From JAIBJN01 sp963775505 (lineage in GTDB: Bacteria > Actinomycetota > Thermoleophilia > Gaiellales > Gaiellaceae), in assembly GCA_963775505.1 (NCBI GenBank), contig CAVZIL010000001.1, positions 620,001-684,000 of the forward strand: a stretch of DNA of 64,000 bases. The letters run 5' to 3'. The position numbers and the translations under genes are program-made. Within the stretch, counting starts at the first letter, position 1. Every line of letters starts with the position of its first letter. Of the stretch, positions 27,421-36,034 are shown piece by piece. Under the pieces are notes generated by a model. The model was not told the origin of the DNA, made no database searches, and saw only the letters and a program-made list of their open reading frames with translations.

Positions 27421-28818
27421 GTGCCGACCGACCTGGAAGCCTTCGTCAAAGCGAAGGGGCGCAAGGCGAAGATCGCCGAGGTCCGCAAGAAGATCGACGA
27501 GCTCGGGATCACGTACGTCTACTACCAGTTCCCCTCCGTCACCGGCCGGATCATGGGCAAGGGCGTCCCGGCTCCGCACTGGGAGACGCTCGCCGAGAAG
27601 GGCTTTCAGCTGGTCTACGGCGCGACCGCGAATCTCTTCACGGACCGGCACGGCAACTACATCGGCTACGGGGCCGAGGCCCCGGAGCTCGTCGGCGTCC
27701 CGGAGCCAGAGACCTTCATGCCGCTCCCCTGGGACGACCGCGTTGCCCGCGTGTGGGTGACGTGCTTCCGCAACCGGGAGGAGCGCGAGGACCCTGGCGC
27801 CTTCCTCACGTCGGACAGCCGGGGCAACCTGAAGCGGCTCCAGGCCGAGTTCGAGAAGTCGACCGGCCTCCACCTCAGGGCCGGCACCGAGCCGGAGATG
27901 ATGTGGCTCAAGCTGGACGAGCAGGGCGAGCCGTCGGTCGAGGGCAAGACGAAGCCCTACTGCTACCACATCGATCAGTTCTCGGAGCTCCAGCCGATCA
28001 TCCACAAGGTGATCGAGTACGGGCAGAAGCTCGGGCTCGACATGATCCAGGGCGACCACGAGGACGCCCCGGGGCAGATCGAGCTGAACTTCGGCTTCGA
28101 CCGGGCGGAGCGGACGGCCGACAACCTCTCGACCTTCCGGCAGATCTGCAAGCAGGTGGGTCGGGAGCTCGACGCCTTCCCCTGCTTCATGCCGAAGCCG
28201 TTCATGGGCGTCTCGGCCAACGGGTGTCACCACAACATCTCGCTCTGGCAGGGCGACGAGAACGCCTTCATGCCCGACACGAAGGATCTCCAGAAGCCGA
28301 GCAAGATCGGGCTCTGGGCGATCGGCGGGATCATGGCCCACCAGCCCGCTCTCACCGCGCTGACCTGCCCGACCGTCAACTCGTACCGCCGCCTCTGGGA
28401 CACGGGCTTCTGGGCGCCGGTCTTCGCCGACTGGGGCTACCAGAACCGGACGACCGCGCTTCGCGTCTCCGCGCCGGGCCGTTTCGAGTACCGCTCGGCC
28501 GACTCGGCCGTCAACCCCTACCTGTCGCTCGCCGGCCTGATCGCCGCGATGCGGGACGGCATCGAGCGAAAGATCGACCCGGGCGAGCCGGAGGAGCGGA
28601 ACATCTACGAGGCGATGCAGGCAGGCAAGGAGGTCAAGCGGCTGCCGATGACTTTCGGCGCGGCGCTCGAGGCGCTCGAGGCCGACGACGTCGTCAGGTC
28701 TGCGCTGCCCGGCGATATGTACCGTGTGTTCATGCACTACAAGCGCGACGAGTGGGAGCGGTACTGCGCGCAGGTCAGCGACTGGGACGTCACCGAGTAC
28801 CTCGACGTCCTTCCGTAG
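27421..28818 (+). CDS. Glutamine-synthetase-family ligase (GlnA/GmaS-like)
   Basis: A 465-residue member of the glutamine synthetase superfamily; ATP-dependent ligation of ammonia or an amine to glutamate. The catalytic domain shows GTEPEMMWLKLD (metal-binding Glu), IQGDHEDAPGQIELNFGFD, NGCHHNISLWQG (the His of the glutamate site) and APGRFEYRSADSAVNPYLSL. It is followed after 15 bp by three glutamate-synthase-like subunits, as gamma-glutamylmethylamide synthetase is in methylamine-using bacteria. That context, not the sequence alone, suggests GmaS-like activity. An ordinary or variant glutamine synthetase remains possible. Start GTG 27421 after GAGGAGGG. Confidence 0.82.
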   Translation: MPTDLEAFVKAKGRKAKIAEVRKKIDELGITYVYYQFPSVTGRIMGKGVPAPHWETLAEKGFQLVYGATANLFTDRHGNYIGYGAEAPELVGVPEPETFMPLPWDDRVARVWVTCFRNREEREDPGAFLTSDSRGNLKRLQAEFEKSTGLHLRAGTEPEMMWLKLDEQGEPSVEGKTKPYCYHIDQFSELQPIIHKVIEYGQKLGLDMIQGDHEDAPGQIELNFGFDRAERTADNLSTFRQICKQVGRELDAFPCFMPKPFMGVSANGCHHNISLWQGDENAFMPDTKDLQKPSKIGLWAIGGIMAHQPALTALTCPTVNSYRRLWDTGFWAPVFADWGYQNRTTALRVSAPGRFEYRSADSAVNPYLSLAGLIAAMRDGIERKIDPGEPEERNIYEAMQAGKEVKRLPMTFGAALEALEADDVVRSALPGDMYRVFMHYKRDEWERYCAQVSDWDVTEYLDVLP

Positions 28819-28833
28819 GAAAGCGAGCTCGAA

Positions 28834-29766
28834 ATGTGCGGAATTGCAGGGATCATCTATCGGGACGGCACCCACGAGATCGGGCGCGACATGACCCGGA
28901 TGCTCCAGTCCATGAAGCACCGCGGCCCCGACTCGACCGGCTATGCGCTGTACCGGCCACACGACCACCAGCTGGTCATGCGCTACAAGCTTGCGGACGC
29001 GAACACGCCGCGGGACTTCGAGTTCTCCGACCGCCTCGACCGGCACCAGGATCAGGTAGTCCGGCGCCTGAAGGCGATGGACGCCGACATCCACGACGTC
29101 GAGGAGGAGACCGAGTACGCCTACCGGGTCGCGTTCACGCTCCCGAACGGAAACATGAAGGAGCTCGCCGACCGGATCGAGGACATTCCGGACGCCGAGG
29201 TGCTCTCGCTCGGCCACTCGCTCGAGATCATCAAGGACCTGGGGGATGCCGAGGAGGTGGCCGAGCAGTACGACCTCAAGGGCTTCACGGGGACGCACGC
29301 GATCGGCCACGTCCGCATGGCGACAGAGTCCGACGTCGACATCTCGGGCGCCCATCCCTACTGGGCGTACCCGTTCACCGACGTCGCCGTCGTCCACAAC
29401 GGCCAGCTCACGAACTACTTCCAGTGGAAGCGGCGGCTCGAGCGCAACGGCCACCGCTTCCAGTCCGAGTGCGACTCCGAGATCATCGCCGTCTACCTCG
29501 CGGAGAAGATGAGCGAGGGCGCGAGCCTCGAGGACGCCATGCGCCACTCCCTGGAGGAGCTCGACGGCGTGTTCACCTACATCGCCGTCACCGAGGACGC
29601 GCTCGGGGTCTGCAAGGACGAGATGGCCGCGAAGCCGCTCGTGCTCTACGAAGCCGACGACCTCGTTGCGCTCGCCTCCGAGGAGATCGCCATCCGGGCG
29701 GTCGTCGACCACGAGATCGATACCCACGATCCGTACGAGGGCGAGGTGCTGGTGTGGCAGCGGTAG
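28834..29766 (+). CDS. Class II glutamine amidotransferase subunit (MgsA/GlxB-like)
   Basis: A 310-residue protein beginning MCGIAGIIYRDG, so Cys2 becomes the N-terminal nucleophile. It also has MKHRGPDSTGYALY, AIGHVRMATESDVDISGAHP and VVHNGQLTNY, standard Ntn-type GATase elements. It is the free-standing amidotransferase part of a split glutamate synthase, as in MgsA of N-methylglutamate synthase. An insertion of about 100 residues (SDRLDRHQDQVVRRLKAMDA and onward) separates the Arg-rich loop from the second half. ATG 28834 is 15 bp after the ligase stop. The next gene begins inside its last codons. Confidence 0.88.
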   Translation: MCGIAGIIYRDGTHEIGRDMTRMLQSMKHRGPDSTGYALYRPHDHQLVMRYKLADANTPRDFEFSDRLDRHQDQVVRRLKAMDADIHDVEEETEYAYRVAFTLPNGNMKELADRIEDIPDAEVLSLGHSLEIIKDLGDAEEVAEQYDLKGFTGTHAIGHVRMATESDVDISGAHPYWAYPFTDVAVVHNGQLTNYFQWKRRLERNGHRFQSECDSEIIAVYLAEKMSEGASLEDAMRHSLEELDGVFTYIAVTEDALGVCKDEMAAKPLVLYEADDLVALASEEIAIRAVVDHEIDTHDPYEGEVLVWQR

Positions 29767-30542
29767 GCGAATCCCGGATCACGTACGACGCGCGCGGGCT
29801 CGCCGAGCCGTTCGCGGAGGCGCCCGGAACAGCGGAGATCGAGGACGGCAAGGCGACCTTCGACGCGCACGAGCTCTCCACGCGCCAGATCAACCTCGAG
29901 CTTCGGCGCCTGCTCTACGAGGATGGCATCGAGGACGTCACCGTTCTCAATCCCGGCTCCAAGCACTCGCTCGGCGTCGGCATCCTCACCCGCTGCCGGA
30001 TCACGTTCGGCGGCAGCCTCGGCTACTTCGGCTGCGGGCTGATCGACGGCCCCGAGATCCACGTCACCGGCCGGGTCGGCTGGTCGGCCTGCGAGAACAT
30101 GATGTCGGGCGTCGTGATCGTCGACGGCAACGCCGGCTCGCTCACGGCCGCGGCGATCCGCGGCGGCGACGTCGTCGTCAAGGGGAAGGTCGGCGCGCGC
30201 ACCGGGATCGACCAGAAGGGCGGGACCGTGATCGTCCAGGGCGACGCGGGCTCGATGACCGGCTTCATGATGCAGCGCGGCCGCCAGATCATCTGCGGCG
30301 ACGTCGGGCCTGGCCTGGGCGACTCGATGTACGACGGGACGATCTACGTCGGAGGGAAGGTCAAGTCGCTTGGCATCGACTGCGTCCCGGGGGAGTGGAC
30401 TGACGCCGACACGGAGCTGATCGAGCGCAAGTTCGGGATCTACGGCCTCGGAGACCCGCCCGAGTTCCAGAAGTTCGTCTGCGGCAAGAAGCTCTACAAC
30501 TACGACAACCTCGAGCCCTCGGAACGAAAGATGGTGTTGTGA
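29754..30542 (+). CDS. GXGXG-domain subunit (MgsB/GlxC-like)
   Basis: About 262 residues forming the right-handed beta-helix found at the C-terminus of glutamate synthase large subunits. Repeated turns such as GSLGYFGCGLIDG, GRVGWSACENMMSG, GGTVIVQGDAGSMTG and GDVGPGLGDSMYDGTIYVGG show the Gly-rich spacing. It has no catalytic residues of its own and probably scaffolds the channel between the amidotransferase and FMN subunits. GTG 29754 overlaps the previous gene by 13 bases. Its TGA shares an A with the next ATG (TGATG at 30540-30544). Confidence 0.86.
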   Translation: MAAVGESRITYDARGLAEPFAEAPGTAEIEDGKATFDAHELSTRQINLELRRLLYEDGIEDVTVLNPGSKHSLGVGILTRCRITFGGSLGYFGCGLIDGPEIHVTGRVGWSACENMMSGVVIVDGNAGSLTAAAIRGGDVVVKGKVGARTGIDQKGGTVIVQGDAGSMTGFMMQRGRQIICGDVGPGLGDSMYDGTIYVGGKVKSLGIDCVPGEWTDADTELIERKFGIYGLGDPPEFQKFVCGKKLYNYDNLEPSERKMVL

Positions 30543-31984
30543 TGGCGGACAAGCGGGAGAAGAGCGACCCCACGGTCCTCGGGCAGAGCCGGATCTTCAC
30601 GCAGGACGTCATCAACGACATCCACATGAAGGCCGAGCTCGGCCGCTACCGGATGCGCGGCTTCTCGATGTTCAAGCCGATCCCGCACTGGGACGAGCTC
30701 ATGTTCATGCCGGGCACGCTCACCCGGTTCGTGATCGAGGGCTACCGGGAGAAGTGCCTGACGAAGACCGTGCTCGGCGCCCGCTTCGCCAAGAAGCCGA
30801 TCGAGCTCGACATCCCGATCTACATCACCGGGATGAGCTTCGGCGCCCTCTCGCTCGAGGCGAAGATGGCGCTCGCGAAGGGCGCCTCCATGGCCGGCAC
30901 GGCCACGTGCTCGGGCGAGGGCGGGATGATCCCGCCCGAGCGCGACCTCTCGACGAAGTGGTACTACCAGTGCATCCAGAGCCGGTACGGGTTCAACCCG
31001 CACCACCTGATGCTCGCTGACGCGGTCGAGTTCTTCATCGGCCAGGGCTGCAAGGTCGGCCTCGGCGGCCACCTGATGGGTCAGAAGGTGACCGAGCAGG
31101 TGGCCGAGATGCGCTCGCTCCCGCCTGGGATCGATCAGCGCTCGCCGGCGCGGCATCCTGACTGGCTCGGCCCGGACGATCTCTCACTGAAGATCCAGGA
31201 GGTCCGCGAGGCCACCGACTACCAGATCCCGATCCAGCTGAAGCTCGGCGCGGCGCGCGTCTACGACGACGTCCGCATGGCCGCCAAGTGCGGGCCGGAC
31301 ATCATCTACCTGGACGGGGCGGAGGGTGGGACCGGCGCCGGGCCGCACATCGCCACCGAGGAGACCGGCATTCCGCTGATGGCGGCGATCCCCGAGGCAC
31401 GGCGCGCGCTCGAGGACGTCGGCCTCGCGGACGAGATCGACCTCGTCGTCGCCGGCGGGATCCGAAACGGCGGCGACGTCGCCAAGGCGCTCTCGCTCGG
31501 CGCGAAGGCGGTCGCGCTCGGCCATTCAGCGCTGATGGCGCTCAACTGCAACAAGGAGATCCCGGGCGTCACCGACTACGAGGGAACGATCGGCGTCCCG
31601 GCCGGCCAGTGCTACCACTGCCACACCGGCCGCTGCCCCGTCGGGATCACGACGCAGGACCCGGAGCTCCGCAAGCGCCTCGTCGTCGACGAGGCAGCCG
31701 AGCGGGTCTACAACTTCCTGCACACGCTCACGCTCGAGGTGCAGATGCTCGCGCGGGCGTGCGGCAAGACGAACGTGCACTCGCTCGAGCCCGAGGACCT
31801 CTGCGCGCTCACCGTCGAGGCGGCCGCGATGGCGAAGGTGCCGCTGGCGGGGACGGACTACGTGCCGGGCGTCAGCGAGGAGCGCGCGCTCGCCGAGATC
31901 AAGCGGCTGCTCGAGAAGCACATCGAGTATCCCGTCGACTACCTCCCGGGCGAGCCGGCCGAGTACGCGGGCGCCGAGGACTGA
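30542..31984 (+). CDS. FMN/Fe-S glutamate-synthase-like subunit (MgsC/GlxD-like)
   Basis: About 480 residues matching the FMN-binding synthase domain of glutamate synthase: IYITGMSFGALSLEAKMALA, the metal/flavin segment IIYLDGAEGGTGAGPHI, and VVAGGIRNGGDVAKALSLGA. The cluster motif CYHCHTGRCPVGITTQ corresponds to the 3Fe-4S site of GltB. It transfers the amide nitrogen, or a methylamide in the Mgs version, onto 2-oxoglutarate. ATG 30542; a GTG three bases earlier is an alternative. Coupled on both sides by single-base overlaps. Confidence 0.88.
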   Translation: MADKREKSDPTVLGQSRIFTQDVINDIHMKAELGRYRMRGFSMFKPIPHWDELMFMPGTLTRFVIEGYREKCLTKTVLGARFAKKPIELDIPIYITGMSFGALSLEAKMALAKGASMAGTATCSGEGGMIPPERDLSTKWYYQCIQSRYGFNPHHLMLADAVEFFIGQGCKVGLGGHLMGQKVTEQVAEMRSLPPGIDQRSPARHPDWLGPDDLSLKIQEVREATDYQIPIQLKLGAARVYDDVRMAAKCGPDIIYLDGAEGGTGAGPHIATEETGIPLMAAIPEARRALEDVGLADEIDLVVAGGIRNGGDVAKALSLGAKAVALGHSALMALNCNKEIPGVTDYEGTIGVPAGQCYHCHTGRCPVGITTQDPELRKRLVVDEAAERVYNFLHTLTLEVQMLARACGKTNVHSLEPEDLCALTVEAAAMAKVPLAGTDYVPGVSEERALAEIKRLLEKHIEYPVDYLPGEPAEYAGAED

Positions 31985-32415
31985 TGACCAAAGAGCCCGA
32001 GAAGATCAAGTCGATCGACGCCGAGTACCTCTCCGGCCACCGCTTCCCCTACCAGGAGGACATCGCGGAGGTCGAGGAGGTCGACCTGCTCGCGGCGACG
32101 CCCGGGGAGGACCTCAACTGGCTCGAGGACGTCGAGCTCCTGGAGGAGGAGGGGACTCCGGCCGTCTTCGACCGCTACTCCAACGCCTTCATAAAGATCT
32201 ACTTCCCGGTCCCCGAGGGGCGCGAGGACGAGATCGCGCGCAAGGTGCTCGTCAAGCACCTCCAGTCGGGCAACTCCTACGGCATCCAGCTGAAGGAAAA
32301 GCACACGAAGTTTCCCCAGCCCGAGCTCGGCCCGTGGGTCTCGGGCTCGCGGACGGTCGGGACTGACTGGAAGCCGTCCGTGCTCGAGGGCTGGGAGCCG
32401 CCGGAAGGCCACTAG
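31984..32415 (+). CDS. Unrecognised 143-aa acidic protein ending the synthase operon
   Basis: I do not recognise this family. The 143 residues are soluble and acidic in the first half (IAEVEEVDLLAATPGEDLNW, VELLEEEGTPAVFDR) and have a compact second half with FIKIYFPVPEGREDEIARK, SYGIQLKEKHTKFPQPE and a Trp-rich tail (GPWVSGSRTVGTDWKPSVL). No membrane helix or Cys cluster. Its ATG shares an A with the stop of the FMN subunit (TGATG at 31982-31986). Codon use is native. It is most simply an accessory or fourth subunit of the synthase, but that rests only on position. Confidence 0.75.
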   Translation: MTKEPEKIKSIDAEYLSGHRFPYQEDIAEVEEVDLLAATPGEDLNWLEDVELLEEEGTPAVFDRYSNAFIKIYFPVPEGREDEIARKVLVKHLQSGNSYGIQLKEKHTKFPQPELGPWVSGSRTVGTDWKPSVLEGWEPPEGH

Positions 32416-32437
32416 GAGCTCCTGGCGCACTAGGAGT

Positions 32438-32472
32438 CGAAGGGGCGGGCGCCGGGCGGGCCCACCCCTTCG
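32438..32472 (+). terminator. Stem-loop after the synthase operon
   Basis: CGAAGGGGCGGGC pairs with GCCCACCCCTTCG, 13 bp with one mismatch and a nine-base loop, 22 bp after the stop of the 143-residue protein. No strong T-tract follows. It is the best terminator candidate for the ligase-synthase operon. The rest of the 192-bp gap before the dioxygenase gene has no visible gene. Confidence 0.55.
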
Positions 32473-32607
32473 GAGTTCCGGAATCGAGCGTCCGCCCTCG
32501 ACCGAGCGGCGCGGTGCGCCCCGTCGAGGACAGGTCTCTCCCTCGAACCCGGTGCTTCTGTCTACGGCCGGACACGCTCGACGGATTGCCCTAGAGTCCT
32601 GCCGGAC

Positions 32608-33420
32608 GTGGACCCTGCGCTGATCGAGGACTTCCGCCGCGACGGCGCGGTGTGCGTTCGCGCCGCGTTCTCGCCGGAAGAGGTCGCGCTCGTCGAGCGG
32701 GGGATCGAGCGGAACCTCGCGGCACCGAGCGCGCGGGCCCTCGTGGCGAGCCGGCCTGACGATCCTGGGCGCTTCGTCGAGGATTTCTGCAACTGGCAGG
32801 CGATCCCCGAGTACGAGGAGTTCATCCGCGACTCGGACGCGGCCGCGATCGCCGGAGAGCTCATGGGCAGCGATTCTGTCCGCCTCTTCCACGACCACCT
32901 GCTCGTGAAGGAGCCGGGCACGTCGCAGCGGACGCCCTGGCACCAGGACCAGCCCTACTACAACGTCGAGGGCACGCAGGTCGCCAGCATGTGGATGCCG
33001 GTCGACCCGGTCGCGCGGGAGGCGACGCCGGAGTTCGTCGCCGGCTCCCACCGCGGCCCGTGGCTGATGCCGCGGACGTTCATGGACGAGGAGGCGAAGT
33101 GGTTCCCGGAAGGCAGTCTCGAGGAGCTGCCCGACATCGACGCGGACCCGGAGCGGTTCCGCATCCTCGGCTGGGCGCTCGAGCCGGGCGACGCCGTCTT
33201 CTTTCACATGCTCACGCTCCACGCCGCCGGAGGCGTCCCCCTCGGGAGCCGGCGGCGCGCCTTTTCGGTGCGCTTCCTCGGCGACGACGCCAGGCACGCA
33301 CCGCGGCCCTGGAAGACGTCCCCCGACTTCCCCGGACTCGCGGACGAGCTCCCCGCCGGGGCGCCGATGGACCACCCGCTCTTCCCGATCCTCTGGGAGC
33401 GTGATCGCTCGCGGCGATGA
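32608..33420 (+). CDS. Phytanoyl-CoA dioxygenase family (PhyH) Fe(II)/2-oxoglutarate enzyme
   Basis: A 270-residue non-haem iron oxygenase. The facial triad is visible: His and Asp in TPWHQDQPYY (about 111-113) and a distal His in LHAAGGVPLGSRRRAFSVRF, with the Arg that holds 2-oxoglutarate in the same segment. FVAGSHRGPWLMPR is also typical of PhyH proteins. Substrate not predictable; relatives act on ectoine, syringomycin-type amino acids, phytanoyl-CoA and others. GTG 32608 start. A small membrane protein overlaps its stop (ATGA, 33417-33420). Confidence 0.86.
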   Translation: MDPALIEDFRRDGAVCVRAAFSPEEVALVERGIERNLAAPSARALVASRPDDPGRFVEDFCNWQAIPEYEEFIRDSDAAAIAGELMGSDSVRLFHDHLLVKEPGTSQRTPWHQDQPYYNVEGTQVASMWMPVDPVAREATPEFVAGSHRGPWLMPRTFMDEEAKWFPEGSLEELPDIDADPERFRILGWALEPGDAVFFHMLTLHAAGGVPLGSRRRAFSVRFLGDDARHAPRPWKTSPDFPGLADELPAGAPMDHPLFPILWERDRSRR

Positions 33421-33627
33421 CCGTGAACGGCTTGGAAGGCCGGCACGGTTCGTGCCCGTGGCGGCCGGCGGGTACCTCGCGACCTCGCCGTCCTCGCCGG
33501 GCTCCGCGCGATCGGCACCCCGTACGTCGCGGCCGCGATCCTCTCCTACCTCGTGGCGTACGCCCTCATCTACCTCGGCAACCGCTTAGGCCCATCGCCG
33601 GCCCGACCGCCCGCCTCGCAAGACTAG
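33417..33627 (+). CDS. Possible small membrane protein, probably frameshifted
   Basis: An ATG overlapping the dioxygenase stop opens a frame that loses sense near 33480, where a different frame continues DLAVLAGLRAIGTPYVAAAI then LSYLVAYALIYLGNRL, a clear hydrophobic helix, to TAG 33625-33627. A one-base error would join them into a protein of about 69 residues. The helix resembles part of a GtrA-like membrane protein, but too little is present to assign it. It may also be a remnant. Confidence 0.35.
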
Positions 33628-33631
33628 GCGG

Positions 33632-34453
33632 ATGCCCGCTTCGGCCTTCCTGCTCGCGCTCGGCGCTGCGTTCGTGCACGCGCTCTGGAACCTGCTGCTC
33701 GCCCGCGCGCGCGACCCGGAAGCGGCCGCGGCGGTGGCGCTCGTCACGGCGGTGGTGCTGCTCGCGCCCGTGGCGGCGCTTCGGTGGGAGCTCGAGCCCG
33801 AGGCGTGGCCGTACGTCGCTGCCAGCGCGGCGCTCGAGCTCGTGTACTTCGCGCTCCTGGGCGCCGCGTATCGGCGCGCGGAGCTCTCGGTCGTGTACCC
33901 ACTCGCGCGCGGCGTGGCGCCGGTGCTCGTTCTCGTCGTCGGGGTGCTCGCCCTCGGCGCAGAGACGAGCGCCGCGCAGGCCCTCGGCGTCTGCCTCGTC
34001 GGCCTCGGCGTCCTGCTCGTCCGCGGTCTGCGCCTCCCGGCGGGCTCGGCCGGCGTCCTCTTCGGGCTGGCCATCGCCTGCTCGATCGCCGCGTACACGC
34101 TCGTGGACGACGAGGGGATCCGGTACGCAAACGCGCTCACGTACCTCGAGCTGGTGCTCGTCTTTCCGGCGATCGGCTATGCCCTCGGAATCGCCTGGCT
34201 CAAGGGCCGCTCGGCGCTCCGCGACGAGCTGAGCCCGTCCACGGTCGTCGCCGGCCTCGGCATGTGCGTCGCCTACGGGCTCGTCCTCGCCGCGCTGGCG
34301 CGAGCCGAGGCTGCGCCGGTGGCCGCCGTCCGCGAGACCAGCGTCGTCATCGCGGCGGTCGGGGCGGCGCTCTTCCTCGGGGAGCGCGTCGGCCTCTTCC
34401 GGCTCGCGGGCGCCGTCCTCGTCGCCGTCGGCGTCGCGCTGCTCGGCTTCTAG
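33632..34453 (+). CDS. EamA/DMT-superfamily permease
   Basis: A 273-residue protein with about ten membrane helices in two EamA repeats. The first runs FLLALGAAFVHALWNLLLAR to YPLARGVAPVLVLVVG, and the second from GSAGVLFGLAIACSIAAYTL to ETSVVIAAVGAALFLGER. Less similar to the EamA protein at 18.6 kb than two recent copies would be. ATG 33632. Substrate unknown. Its TAG overlaps the stop of the converging TIR gene in a CTAG tetramer (34450-34453). Confidence 0.88.
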   Translation: MPASAFLLALGAAFVHALWNLLLARARDPEAAAAVALVTAVVLLAPVAALRWELEPEAWPYVAASAALELVYFALLGAAYRRAELSVVYPLARGVAPVLVLVVGVLALGAETSAAQALGVCLVGLGVLLVRGLRLPAGSAGVLFGLAIACSIAAYTLVDDEGIRYANALTYLELVLVFPAIGYALGIAWLKGRSALRDELSPSTVVAGLGMCVAYGLVLAALARAEAAPVAAVRETSVVIAAVGAALFLGERVGLFRLAGAVLVAVGVALLGF

Positions 34454-36006
34454 CGGGCGGTGCCCCAGGCCGGTGCTTCCTGGTTCCCGGGACCGGAGAT
34501 CAGCGGCTCGGGCTCCCCCGGCTCTCCTTCGTTCCAGGGCACGATGAAGACGTCGGTCTGCTCGCCGGCCTCCGAGTCGAAGGCGATGAGCTTGCCGTCC
34601 GGCGACCACGACGGGCGGTGGTCGTCCTCGCTGTTGTTCGTCACTCGAGTGAGCTCCCGGGTCGCGACGTCGATCGCGTAGATGTCAGCGTCCGAGTCCT
34701 CGCCGCCGGGATTGCTGCGGTAGGCGATCAGTTGGCCGTCGAAGGACCAGTCGGGGAAGAGGTCGTGCCACTCGTTGTCGGTGACCCGTTCGACGTCGGT
34801 CTCCAGCCCCGCCGGGTCCAGTGTGTAGATCTCGTAGTCGTGGTCGTCGCGATCTGACTCGAATGCGAGGCGATTCGTGCGCGACCAGTCGGGAGCGTCG
34901 TCGTCGGCAGGGTCGTCGGTCACCTGTCGAAGCTCCTCGCTCCGGACGTCCACGACCCAGATGTCCTTGTGCTCTTCGCCGGGCTCCCCGCGACCGAAGG
35001 CGATCTCGGTCCCGTCCGGGGACCAGTCCGGCGCGCCGTCGTCCTCGGGGCCGCTCGTCAGGCGCCTGGTGGTTTCATCCTCCGTGTCGAGGATCCACAG
35101 GTCGAAGTTTCCGGGGTCGTTGCCCGAATCCGATGCGAAGGCGACCTGCGTGCCGTCGTGGTTCCAGTCGGGGCGGCGCACCTCGGCGAAGTCCTGCGTG
35201 AGCGGGCGAGCACCGCTTCCGTTCGGACGGACGCTCCAGAGCTCCTCATCGTCGAGGAACGCGATCCGTCCGTTGACCCCCGGCGGGGGGAGGGCCTGTG
35301 TCTCGGTCGGGGTCTGCGGCGTCGGCGCCGGGGGCGTGGGGTCCTCCGACCCGGAGAAGAGCATCACTCCGCCGACCACGAGCGCCAGGAGGACGACGGC
35401 GGCAACGGCCCCGATCATGAGTCGAGGCTGTGCCGTCAGCCGTTGTCGCCAGCCCGGAGCTCCCGTTGGCTCCGGCGGCTTCTTCCGTTCCAGGCGAGCC
35501 CGCTCCTCCGCCGCCCGAGCCTCGGCGAGCGCGCGCTCGAGGACGGTGAGGAGCTTGCTCGTGTCGGAGCTGAAGCGGGCGGGGCTGAGCTCGAGGGCCT
35601 GGCGGCGGGCGAGCGGCGTCAGGCTCGGCGGCAGCTGCTCCTCGCTCGGCATGCTCGCACCCTCGACGAGGAGGGGAATCACGCGTACCTTGCGCCGCAG
35701 CGCCGCCTCGATCTCCAGGCGGACGAAATCCTCAGGGTCGTCGAGCCGGCGGCCCCCCTGCTCGTCGGCGACCGCCAGCCACTTCTCACCGATGAGGGCG
35801 AGCAGCACGTCGGCCTTGCCCACGGCCGCGCCGATCTCCTCGACGAAGTCCTCCCCCAGCTCGATCGAGTCCACGTCCTTGAAGATCTGCTCGCCGCCGA
35901 AGCGCTCGGCGAGGCGGTCGTAGAGCCAGCCGGCCGGGTAGGCGGAGTCCTCCCGCCGGTAGCTGATGAAGATGCGACCGCGGACGTCTGTGGGCGACTC
36001 GGCCAC
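34450..36006 (-). CDS. TIR domain - transmembrane helix - PD40 beta-propeller protein
   Basis: 518 residues with three parts. Residues about 10-155 form a TIR domain (RIFISYRREDSAYPAGWLYD, IFKDVDSIELGEDF, VLLALIGEKWL). Its DFVRLEIEAAL segment aligns with DWVHKEIVTAL of SARM1, placing Glu98 at the catalytic NADase glutamate. A charged helix (160-176) leads to one membrane span (LMIGAVAAVVLLALVVGGVM, about 196-216) and a Pro/Thr linker. The rest is a TolB-like propeller with at least five PD40 units (for example APDWSPDGTEIAFGR and RPSWSPDGKLIAFDS). With no signal peptide, TIR should face the cytosol and the propeller the outside, suggesting a surface sensor. GTG 36006; 28 bp downstream of the NUDIX gene. 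Confidence 0.9.
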   Translation of the reverse strand: MAESPTDVRGRIFISYRREDSAYPAGWLYDRLAERFGGEQIFKDVDSIELGEDFVEEIGAAVGKADVLLALIGEKWLAVADEQGGRRLDDPEDFVRLEIEAALRRKVRVIPLLVEGASMPSEEQLPPSLTPLARRQALELSPARFSSDTSKLLTVLERALAEARAAEERARLERKKPPEPTGAPGWRQRLTAQPRLMIGAVAAVVLLALVVGGVMLFSGSEDPTPPAPTPQTPTETQALPPPGVNGRIAFLDDEELWSVRPNGSGARPLTQDFAEVRRPDWNHDGTQVAFASDSGNDPGNFDLWILDTEDETTRRLTSGPEDDGAPDWSPDGTEIAFGRGEPGEEHKDIWVVDVRSEELRQVTDDPADDDAPDWSRTNRLAFESDRDDHDYEIYTLDPAGLETDVERVTDNEWHDLFPDWSFDGQLIAYRSNPGGEDSDADIYAIDVATRELTRVTNNSEDDHRPSWSPDGKLIAFDSEAGEQTDVFIVPWNEGEPGEPEPLISGPGNQEAPAWGTAR

Positions 36007-36034
36007 GTGCCGATGGTAACTCGCCGGTTCCCGG

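Noticed and set aside
27405..29753. Long plus-strand frame running through the ligase and amidotransferase into the GXGXG gene
   Set aside because: Only the last part (from GTG 29754) is a real protein; before that the frame is an off-frame shadow of two well-supported genes.
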